This document shows positions 7,302-12,663 of a stretch of 12,663 bases of DNA, piece after piece. Under the pieces are notes generated by a model. The model was not told the DNA's origin and searched no databases. It saw nothing but the letters and a program-made list of their open reading frames with translations. The stretch's first letter is position 1, and every line of letters begins with the position of its first letter. The position numbers were made by a program, and so were the translations under genes. This stretch comes from an uncultured Syntrophobacteraceae bacterium (GTDB taxonomy: Bacteria > Desulfobacterota > Syntrophobacteria > Syntrophobacterales > Syntrophobacteraceae), in contig CALBZH010000626.1 in NCBI GenBank assembly GCA_937889795.1, positions 1 through 12,663 on the forward strand, given 5' to 3'.

Positions 7302-7412
7302 CTAGTGCTCTGTCAACTTTGTTTCGCCAGGTACACCCCCCTTTGATTCCCCCCTCGAGGGGGGTTGGGGGGTGTTCTCTTGCCCGGCATAACTTCTTTG
7401 ACGGAGCCCTAG
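7302..7412. repeat. MITE-like inverted-repeat element, copy B (111 bp)
   Basis: This is the second copy of the element at 2011-2119, in the opposite orientation. It is bounded by CTAG at 7302-7305 and 7409-7412. Its ends are CTAGTGCTCTGTCAA and, read inward from the right on the other strand, CTAGGGCTCCGTCAA, an imperfect terminal inverted repeat. The core holds CCCCCC-TCGA-GGGGGG (7349-7364), flanked by GTACACCCCCC (7331-7341) and GGGGGGTG (7367-7374). It differs from copy A by about a dozen substitutions and a 2-base difference in the central loop. The right-hand CTAG contains the TAG stop of the minus-strand helix-turn-helix gene. The left end is about 30 bp upstream of the DUF3108 start codon. 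Confidence 0.85.
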
Positions 7413-8011
7413 ATTCGGGACGTGCGGGACCGTCTCGGTTTGACAACCATTCGTTGGAGCTCTTCAACGCTCATGCCCGAATCGGTCTCCAGCTGCGTCA
7501 CGACCTTGTAGAGTGCATCCACAACGAGGGGCGACCACTTGCCCGTCGTTCGTGCCGTGGGAGAAGCGGGGGGTGCAGAGGCTGCTGCTGCGGGGGCAGG
7601 GACCGTTGAGCTTTCCAGCGGTTTGGACCGTCTGATCCGCTTCACTGTGGAGGTGGCCTTGTGAAGCTTGACCTCGGGTCTCAGGATCACCGCGTCGGAC
7701 GGATCCGATTGGGGGGCCTCGGGGACGCTCTCGTGCTCGGGGATCGCTATCGAGCCCTCTGCGTCGCGGGAAGGCGTCGTCTGAACGGTTCCAAAAACTC
7801 CTGTTGAATGGAGAATATGAACAACCAGATGCCTCGCCCTCCCGACTTCCCTCGTGATGGCCTCAATGCTTTGTCCATTCTTATAGAGCGTCACGATCTT
7901 CTGTTCAACCTCGCCCGCCGCGGAGCCCCTTGGCTGAGGCTGATTGCCGCGATGGCCGGACGAGAAAGGGGCATGGTGAGCCTTACGGTAGTGGATCTCA
8001 GATTGTCTCAT
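7409..8011 (-). CDS. Putative helix-turn-helix protein with Pro/Ala-rich linker
   Basis: This is a 200-residue protein I do not recognise by name. Residues about 35-72 (EVEQKIVTLYKNGQSIEAI followed by TREVGRARHLVVHILHSTG) look like a homeodomain-like helix-turn-helix of the resolvase or transposase type, with GQS-x-x-A-I as the turn. A Pro, Ala and Ser rich linker (about 75-155) separates it from a short helical C-terminus (GKWSPLVVDALYKVVTQLE, then MSVEELQRM) ending in basic residues. DNA binding is therefore plausible but inferred. The ATG at 8011 is preceded by AAGAGA about 10 bases upstream. The TAG stop is contributed by, or preserved within, the CTAG border of repeat copy B. The C-terminus may have been altered by that insertion. 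Confidence 0.65.
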   Translation of the reverse strand: MRQSEIHYRKAHHAPFSSGHRGNQPQPRGSAAGEVEQKIVTLYKNGQSIEAITREVGRARHLVVHILHSTGVFGTVQTTPSRDAEGSIAIPEHESVPEAPQSDPSDAVILRPEVKLHKATSTVKRIRRSKPLESSTVPAPAAAASAPPASPTARTTGKWSPLVVDALYKVVTQLETDSGMSVEELQRMVVKPRRSRTSRI

Positions 8012-8281
8012 TCGCGCTGTCTCTTTGATGGGTGGATTTGGATTTCTACAAGAAAGCGCAGCTTATTACACACTCTCTTGCGGCAGGCAAATCTTTTCTG
8101 CATGTGTCATTGTACGGGACAAGCTCTTCAATTTTGAATGATAAGTCCTTTTTCACCACTTGTGTATGGAGCCATCGCACAAAGGAGTGTATGCTCCCAA
8201 CGATTGAGACAAGAGGCATTCGCCCTCGGGCGATTTCCAGCAAGGTCCCTCTCCCTTGCCCATTCAGGAGCTGTTGCAATC
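8012..8281. other. Divergent intergenic region
   Basis: These 270 bases lie between the leftward helix-turn-helix gene and the rightward secreted protein and should hold both promoters. On the minus strand ATTGTA at 8109-8114 reads TACAAT, a reasonable -10, but its -35 is poor. On the plus strand nothing stands out. A small hairpin CGCCC-TC-GGGCG lies at 8221-8232 in the leader of the rightward gene. An in-frame extension of the rightward gene up to 8138 is open but lacks a ribosome site and would hide the signal peptide. Confidence 0.35.
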
Positions 8282-8770
8282 ATGACCAAAGAGATTTCCA
8301 GAAAAATGCGCGGGATTGCCGGGTTGATGCTGTTCCTGGGGCTCCTGAGCGGAGCACCCGCAAGCGCGGCGGAGCGCGGTGCAAACCCTCCGGGGCCCTG
8401 GATCGTCAGCGAAGGACGACCCGCGCCCTGGGTGACATCGCTGATGGCTGAGACGCTGGATGAATCCATGCTCCTGGGGAGTCCGGTCGAGTTTTGGGCG
8501 TCGGAAGTCAGCTCTCCGTCTGTTCTGGGATGCCGTGATGCCCGTTACGAAAGGGTACAGCTCTCGGCAGAGGGGCTGTTTCAGGGGCATCTCCCCCCTC
8601 CCGCGGAGAGCTCGGCAACCGATCTCGGCTTCTCGACGTTTCCCGTTCCAACCGTGAGGGTCACATGCGCAACCGGCGTGTATGATTATCACCAAGTGCA
8701 TCGAGACAAATTTCTTATCGCGGTCGACAACGTCATTTGGACCCTGGTGCCCGCACGGTCCAACCCTTGA
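8282..8770 (+). CDS. Small secreted protein of unknown function
   Basis: This is a 162-residue protein that I do not recognise. The ATG at 8282 is chosen because AGGAG lies about 10 bases upstream and because it gives a proper signal peptide: basic MTKEISRKMR, then a hydrophobic GIAGLMLFLGLLSG, with likely cleavage after APASA. The mature part has two cysteines (in LGCRDAR and VTCATG) that might form a disulfide, and ends in a probable beta-rich segment, YDYHQVHRDKFLIAVDNVIW. The gene ends 41 bp before the aminotransferase start and may be co-transcribed with it. No lipobox is visible, so it is probably a soluble periplasmic or exported protein rather than a lipoprotein. Confidence 0.65.
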   Translation: MTKEISRKMRGIAGLMLFLGLLSGAPASAAERGANPPGPWIVSEGRPAPWVTSLMAETLDESMLLGSPVEFWASEVSSPSVLGCRDARYERVQLSAEGLFQGHLPPPAESSATDLGFSTFPVPTVRVTCATGVYDYHQVHRDKFLIAVDNVIWTLVPARSNP

Positions 8771-8811
8771 CCCAGAGGGAAGGGCTTTCGCCGGAAGGAG
8801 TGGATTCCAAC

Positions 8812-9975
8812 ATGCAGTTCATAGACCTTGCATCGCAACAGGATCGGATCAGGCAGGACATCGAGGTGCGCCTGAGGAAGGTCCTGGATCACGGCCAGTA
8901 TATCATGGGGCCGGAAGTTTTCGAGCTGGAAAGAGTGCTTGCCGAGTACGTGTCCATGCCTCATGCCCTGAGCTGTGCTTCCGGAACGGACGCACTCCTT
9001 CTTGCCCTCATGGCCCAGGATGTCCAGCCGGGAGACGCCGTTTTCACCACGCCCTTCACCTTCATGGCGACGGCCGAGGTGATTGCCTTGCTCCGGGCGA
9101 CTCCGGTCTTTGTGGACATCGACCCGGTCACGTTCAACATGGATCCGGCCAAGCTTGCACTCGCGATCCAGGCCGTTGAATCCGGCGACGCTTCCCATCA
9201 CCCCCTGCCGCGGGGTGCCGTCGGCTGGGGCCTTCGGGGCCGGGGCGTCATTGCCGTGGACCTCTTTGGGCTGCCTGCCGATTACGGCCAAATCAACCCC
9301 CTCGCGCAGTCCCATGGGCTGTTCGTGATCGAGGACGCCGCCCAGTCGTTCGGGGCCCAAATGGGGGGCCGAAAGGCCTGTGGGCTTTCGGGGCTCACGT
9401 GCACCTCCTTTTTCCCCGCGAAGCCGTTGGGAGGGTATGGCGATGGGGGCATGTGCTTCACGGACGACGAGGAGCTCCTGGGGCTGATGCGCTCCATTCG
9501 CATTCACGGCCAGGGAGCAGACAAATACGAAAACGTCCGAATCGGCATCAACGGCCGTCTCGACACCCTCCAGGCCGCTATTCTCCTGGCGAAGTTTTCG
9601 ATTTTCGAGGAGGAAGTCCAGCTGAGGCAGGAGGTCGCCGCACGCTATACACAGCTTCTCGGTGAGCTGGAAGTGGATCTGCTTCCGCCCTTTGTTCCTC
9701 CGGATTGCCTGTCGGCCTGGGCTCAGTATTCGGTCTTGGCGCGAGACGAGCCCCACCGGGCTGCATGCCTGGATCGGCTGCGTGCGGCCGGGATTCCCAG
9801 CGCCATCTATTATCCCAAGCCGCTCCACCGTCAACGGGCGTTCAGGGATCTGGACTATCGGGAGGGGGATTTCCCGGTGAGCGAGGGCTGCGCCCGAAGG
9901 ATCTTCAGCCTCCCCATGCATCCGTATCTCAAGGCCGAAGACCAGGAGCGGATCTGCCGGACCCTGAAGGGGTAG
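8812..9975 (+). CDS. DegT/DnrJ/EryC1-family sugar aminotransferase (WbpE/WlbC-like)
   Basis: This is a 387-residue PLP-dependent aminotransferase. It begins MQFIDLASQQDRI, like WbpE/WlbC, and the ATG at 8812 follows AAGGAG by 11 bases; the frame is open upstream to 8737 without a ribosome site. Visible landmarks are HGQYIMGPEV, CASGTDAL (PLP phosphate binding), FVIEDAAQSFG with Asp175 contacting the pyridine nitrogen, SFFPAKPLGGYGDGG with Lys204 as the Schiff-base lysine, and NGRLDTLQAAIL. The end MHPYL is also typical. WbpE transfers an amino group to the C3-keto of a UDP-N-acetylhexuronic acid on the way to diacetamido sugars of surface polysaccharide; substrate identity here is inference. 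Residues about 121-145 carry a Gly/Arg-rich insertion (PRGAVGWGLRGRG) where relatives have a short loop. The 3' end overlaps the convergent methyltransferase gene by 47 bp. Confidence 0.92.
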   Translation: MQFIDLASQQDRIRQDIEVRLRKVLDHGQYIMGPEVFELERVLAEYVSMPHALSCASGTDALLLALMAQDVQPGDAVFTTPFTFMATAEVIALLRATPVFVDIDPVTFNMDPAKLALAIQAVESGDASHHPLPRGAVGWGLRGRGVIAVDLFGLPADYGQINPLAQSHGLFVIEDAAQSFGAQMGGRKACGLSGLTCTSFFPAKPLGGYGDGGMCFTDDEELLGLMRSIRIHGQGADKYENVRIGINGRLDTLQAAILLAKFSIFEEEVQLRQEVAARYTQLLGELEVDLLPPFVPPDCLSAWAQYSVLARDEPHRAACLDRLRAAGIPSAIYYPKPLHRQRAFRDLDYREGDFPVSEGCARRIFSLPMHPYLKAEDQERICRTLKG

Positions 9976-10546
9976 TGTACATCACCAGCCGCTCCCTCCC
10001 GCAGGAGCGGCGATCCCAAAGCTTCAGCCTTTCTGGCGGCAGGTGCGGTCCGTACACCAGGAGCGTCCCTCGCCAGGCAGCTTCCGTGAGGATTGCCTCG
10101 AGGCGGGCCAGGGGCTTGTCGGGGTAAACGAACAGGCAATCCGCCTTCGTGATCTGCTGGCTGGTGAAGTCCCCGCAAATGAAATCCACTCGGCTCTCCA
10201 GCCCGAGCACAACGCTTGCGTCGCGTCCGGCTCGGCAAAGGTCCGCGTCGATCTCGATGCCCACGACATGGGTGAACAGCGAGGCAACGCAGGCGACCAC
10301 CCCGTCACCGCAGCCCAGGTCGACCAGCAGCTTGAACCTGCTTAGGTCGATGCCCCGGAAAAAGTAGTAAAGATGCTCCGGACGGGAGCTCGCCCAGGCG
10401 CCCAGGACCGTTTCTCGGTACAGACGCTGTCCGGAAGCTTCCCAGGCGGCGTACTGGCTGCGGTAGTGGCGGAGGATGGAAAGGAAGCGGCGTGTGCGCG
10501 ATCGCTCGGAGTCAGGATTGCGCACGGAGGATCGTCCATGGGCCAT
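9929..10546 (-). CDS. Class I SAM-dependent methyltransferase-like protein
   Basis: This is a 205-residue protein. Motif I of Rossmann methyltransferases is clear, LLVDLGCGDG at about residues 73-82, followed by GIEIDADLCRAG (acidic Glu98 for ribose binding), FICGDFT with Asp126, and KADCLFVYPDKP in the motif IV position. The substrate cannot be told. The frame is open upstream to 10693, but that part is the reverse reading of the acyltransferase gene, so I choose the ATG at 10546; a GTG at 10525 is an alternative. Either start overlaps the end of the upstream acyltransferase gene, suggesting translational coupling. The last 15 codons and the stop lie inside the aminotransferase gene on the other strand. 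Many proteins annotated simply as class I methyltransferases look like this. Confidence 0.82.
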   Translation of the reverse strand: MAHGRSSVRNPDSERSRTRRFLSILRHYRSQYAAWEASGQRLYRETVLGAWASSRPEHLYYFFRGIDLSRFKLLVDLGCGDGVVACVASLFTHVVGIEIDADLCRAGRDASVVLGLESRVDFICGDFTSQQITKADCLFVYPDKPLARLEAILTEAAWRGTLLVYGPHLPPERLKLWDRRSCGRERLVMYTTPSGSGRSAPGLRP

Positions 10547-11321
10547 AATAGCCAGGGGCCACCGACGTGAGGGGCCAGACAAGGCTCCCAGTCCCGAGAA
10601 TGGTTCCAGGGTTCGTGACCGTGTTGCAGCCGATCTCGACACTGTCGCCAAGGATCGCGCCGAGCTTCCGCAGCCCGGTGTCGAGCGACTCACCGGAAAC
10701 CCGCACCCGGATGCTGTCCCCGCTGAGCTTCAGATTAGCCAGCTTGGTTCCCGCGCCGAGGTTGCTCGCAGCCCCCAGGATGCTGTCTCCGATGTAGGCG
10801 AAATGCCCTGCCTTGGCCCCGTTCAGCATGATGCTGGACTTGATTTCCGTCGTATGCCCGATCACGCACCCGGTTCCCGTGAGGCATTTGCCTCTTACGT
10901 ACGCCCCTTGCCGAACTTCCGTGCTCCCACCAATGATGGTCGGCCCCTTGATGAGGGCGCCGGGCTCGACGACTGCTCCCGGTCCCAGCGATACCGCGTC
11001 GTCCCAGATCACACTCCCGGCATAGAGAACCGTGGCGTCGGCGACTTCCTGGCCCTCGATGCGCACCTTGAGCGTTCCCTTGGTGGCTTCTCCCCCAAGC
11101 ACTTGGAACCCGTCCCGCCACACGCGACCCTGCCAGAGAACCAGGGTCTCGGGTAGCGGTTTTTGAAGACAGCCGATGTCCCCCACATTGGGTGTCAGGT
11201 GTGCTGCAAGATAGCTCGGCAGTCGGGAGAGGGCCTCCCAGACGTGCTCGCACGAGTCGAACAGGTCCCGATGTGCAAAGGGGGTCAGGTCGAAAAAATG
11301 GTCCGGTTTCAGGATGTCCAT
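10512..11321 (-). CDS. Left-handed beta-helix acyltransferase, GlmU C-terminal-domain-like
   Basis: This is a 269-residue protein. Residues about 95-255 are hexapeptide repeats (LGPGAVVEPGALIKG, then IIGGSTEVRQGAYVRG and GTGCVIGHTTEIKSSIM), diagnostic of a left-handed beta-helix. KAGHFAYIGDSILGAASNLGAG corresponds closely to the active-site region of the GlmU acetyltransferase domain, and His173 matches its catalytic histidine. The first ~90 residues lack a nucleotidyltransferase P-loop (no GxGxRL start), so this is the acyltransferase half alone with a different N-terminus. It could acylate an amino-sugar phosphate or nucleotide sugar, which would fit the nearby aminotransferase, but the donor and acceptor are unknown. 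A GGGAG ribosome site lies immediately before the ATG at 11321. Its 3' end overlaps the methyltransferase start by 35 bp. Confidence 0.85.
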   Translation of the reverse strand: MDILKPDHFFDLTPFAHRDLFDSCEHVWEALSRLPSYLAAHLTPNVGDIGCLQKPLPETLVLWQGRVWRDGFQVLGGEATKGTLKVRIEGQEVADATVLYAGSVIWDDAVSLGPGAVVEPGALIKGPTIIGGSTEVRQGAYVRGKCLTGTGCVIGHTTEIKSSIMLNGAKAGHFAYIGDSILGAASNLGAGTKLANLKLSGDSIRVRVSGESLDTGLRKLGAILGDSVEIGCNTVTNPGTILGTGSLVWPLTSVAPGYYGPWTILRAQS

Positions 11322-11428
11322 GGGCTCCCGCCAGTCGTGAATCGTTGGGGTGAGACGGCTCCATTACACCGTCACACAATCATGAGCACTTTCTTTAAGC
11401 AGCTGTGCACTCCATTGAAGCGAGCCGG

Positions 11429-11869
11429 CTACCCGCGGGTCTTCGCCAGCTTCGTATGCTCGATTTTGGTGCACTTGTTCATCACCACGGAGAGGCCGGC
11501 CGCCCTGGCTTTCTCCGCGGATCCGTTGTGGCAGAGACCGAGCTGCATCCAGACGCACCGTGCCTTGACCTCGATGGCTTCATCCACAACAAATGGGATA
11601 ACCTCCACGTTGCGAAAGATGTCCACAATGTCGATGGGCACGGGTACGGATTTGAGGTCGGGGTAGCACGGCTCGCCAAGGACTTCCTTGTACTTGGGAT
11701 TCACCGGGATCATGGTGTAACCGTGCTCTTTGAGGTACTTGGCCACCTTGTGGCTGTCGCGGTCCTCCTTGTGGGAAATACCTACCACCGCGATGGTCTT
11801 CGCCGTTTCCAGAATGTCCGAGACTTCTTTGTCGGTCGCATTGGTGACCGGCATTTCACATTCGCTCAT
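11429..11869 (-). CDS. CoA-binding domain protein (YccU/CoA_binding_2 type)
   Basis: This is a 146-residue single-domain protein. KTIAVVGISHKEDRDSHKVA is the glycine-bearing Rossmann start of the CoA-binding family, followed by YTMIPVNPKYKEVLGEPCYP, VDIVDIFRNVEVIPFVVDEA, and VWMQLGLCHNGSAEKARAAG, all typical of YccU-like proteins. The C-terminal VVMNKCTKIEH is also standard. The family is related to the CoA-binding part of succinyl-CoA synthetase. Its role is not well defined; CoA or a derivative is the usual ligand. The start at 11869 has a GGGAGG ribosome site with good spacing. A sigma-70-like promoter is visible upstream. The gene is followed by about 107 bp before the acyltransferase gene, without an obvious terminator, so read-through is possible. 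Confidence 0.92.
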   Translation of the reverse strand: MSECEMPVTNATDKEVSDILETAKTIAVVGISHKEDRDSHKVAKYLKEHGYTMIPVNPKYKEVLGEPCYPDLKSVPVPIDIVDIFRNVEVIPFVVDEAIEVKARCVWMQLGLCHNGSAEKARAAGLSVVMNKCTKIEHTKLAKTRG

Positions 11870-11954
11870 GGTTTTCCTCCCTGGGACCCGCCGGCGTTAG
11901 GATCCGGGTCCGGAGTTGATTCTTGTCCTCACCATCGTGCTACGCCCATAGCTC

Positions 11955-11983
11955 ACAATAATGAAACCCCTGGAGAGGGTCAA
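11955..11983 (-). promoter_or_regulatory. Sigma-70-like promoter for the CoA-binding gene
   Basis: On the minus strand TTGACC (11978-11983) and TATTGT (11955-11960) are separated by 17 bases, close to consensus. The predicted start of transcription is near 11948, giving a leader of roughly 80 bases. This is a pattern match only. Confidence 0.5.
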
Positions 11984-12009
11984 GGAAGCAGAAGGTCCGA
12001 CGCCCATCT

Positions 12010-12037
12010 TTGCAATGACGGCGTTTTGTAATATAAG
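12010..12037 (+). promoter_or_regulatory. Possible sigma-70-like promoter for ftsH
   Basis: TTGCAA (12010-12015) and TATAAG (12032-12037) are separated by 16 bases in an AT-rich patch upstream of ftsH. The -35 is weak. I saw no clear heat-shock (sigma-32) promoter here, though ftsH is heat-shock controlled in some bacteria. Confidence 0.35.
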
Positions 12038-12128
12038 TTTTCAGCCTTCCCCGAAAAGGAGAGCGATCGGATCGGTCCAGGAATGTCACCTCACTGATGC
12101 ACGGAAGGGGGCTACCAGAGGAGCAGGC

Positions 12129-12663
12129 ATGGCACAGAAACGAGAATCGGGCTCGACCCCGTTTGACAAGATCGTGAAACGCGTTCGGCCTCCCTCGGGT
12201 GACAGCGGTGATTCACGGAATCCCGATCCTTCCCAGCGGAAGCTTCATTTTTCCATCTGGATTTTTATCGGTCTGCTGGTCGTGTTCATGCTGGTCCAGA
12301 GCCAGATGGCGGAGCCCGAGCGCGACAGGGTTCCGTATTCCGAGTTCAAGCAGCTGGTGGCCGAGGGGAAGGTCTTCAACCTCGTGATCGGACCCGAGCG
12401 CATTCGAGGGGCCATCAAGGACGAAAAGACACCGGGTAAAACGTTCGTGACGCAGCGGGTGGAGGATCCCGAGCTCGTCCAGCTGCTCGACAAAAAAGGG
12501 ATCAACTACACCGGCCAGGCCGAGAACAAATGGATCGGCGGCCTGATTTCGTGGCTGCTGCCCATCGCGCTCCTGGTCATCTTCTGGAGCTTCCTGATTC
12601 GCCGCATGGGCGGCGGACCCCAGGGAGTGCTCTCCGTCGGCAAGGCGCGCGTTCGGGTTTTCG
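12129..12663 (+). CDS. ftsH: ATP-dependent zinc metalloprotease FtsH, N-terminal part (runs off the window)
   Basis: The first 178 codons are present. A hydrophilic N-terminal segment of about 40 residues is followed by membrane helix 1 (about 42-57, FSIWIFIGLLVVFMLV), a ~75-residue extracytoplasmic domain starting VPYSEFKQLV, helix 2 (about 138-155, GGLISWLLPIALLVIFW), and then RRMGGGPQGVLSVGKARVRVF, the conserved entry to the AAA domain. The Walker motifs and the HExxH zinc site would lie beyond the window. FtsH is the membrane-anchored hexameric protease that degrades misfolded membrane proteins and selected regulators. AGAGGAG lies 5 bases before the ATG. The N-terminal tail is much longer than the few residues before helix 1 in the E. 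coli protein. Confidence 0.95.
   Translation, partial: MAQKRESGSTPFDKIVKRVRPPSGDSGDSRNPDPSQRKLHFSIWIFIGLLVVFMLVQSQMAEPERDRVPYSEFKQLVAEGKVFNLVIGPERIRGAIKDEKTPGKTFVTQRVEDPELVQLLDKKGINYTGQAENKWIGGLISWLLPIALLVIFWSFLIRRMGGGPQGVLSVGKARVRVF

Noticed and set aside
2011..7412. The two inverted repeat copies as ends of one composite transposon
   Set aside because: The genes between them are ordinary chromosomal genes, there is no transposase, and each copy is a complete element with its own inverted ends.
8221..8232. CGCCC-TC-GGGCG palindrome as a regulatory hairpin
   Set aside because: The stem is very short and such palindromes are expected by chance in GC-rich DNA.
10476..11156. Plus-strand open frame of 226 codons
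   Set aside because: It is the reverse reading of the beta-helix acyltransferase, whose hexapeptide repeats leave no doubt about the coding strand.

Overview
The window looks like a chromosomal segment from a fairly GC-rich strict anaerobe, most likely a deltaproteobacterium (Desulfobacterota, Syntrophobacter-like). The hints are an Ech-type energy-converting [NiFe] hydrogenase, a sigma-54 response regulator, a chemoreceptor of the style common in that group, and a DUF3108 protein. This placement is an inference from gene content, with no marker gene to confirm it.

Layout. (1) 1-2014, plus strand: the 3' half of an ech hydrogenase operon in the order echC (tail only) - echD - echE - echF. 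echA and echB would lie to the left of the window. Together they would form a membrane complex coupling ferredoxin oxidation or reduction and H2 turnover to ion movement. (2) 2011-2119: copy A of a ~110-bp inverted-repeat element. (3) 2116-8011, all on the minus strand, read right to left: a helix-turn-helix protein of unknown role, copy B of the repeat in opposite orientation, a secreted DUF3108 protein, a sigma-54 response regulator, a small receiver-like protein, and a chemoreceptor with an extracytoplasmic zinc-binding-like domain. The last two probably form a transcription unit. (4) 8282-9975, plus strand: a small secreted protein of unknown function followed after 41 bp by a WbpE/WlbC-like sugar aminotransferase. 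(5) 9929-11321, minus strand: a stand-alone left-handed beta-helix acyltransferase overlapping a SAM methyltransferase, which itself runs 47 bp into the 3' end of the convergent aminotransferase gene. This is a compact, possibly surface-sugar related cluster. (6) 11429-11869, minus: a CoA-binding (YccU-type) protein with a recognisable promoter. (7) 12129 to the window end, plus: the N-terminal part of the FtsH protease.

The most unusual structure is the pair of ~110-bp repeats. Both are bounded by CTAG at each end, both contain C6/G6 tract hairpins, and three of the four ends coincide exactly with the TAG stop codon of a neighbouring gene. The pattern fits a miniature transposable element that duplicates TA within CTAG and so spares the genes it lands beside. 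I saw no CRISPR array, tRNA, rRNA or full-length transposase gene.
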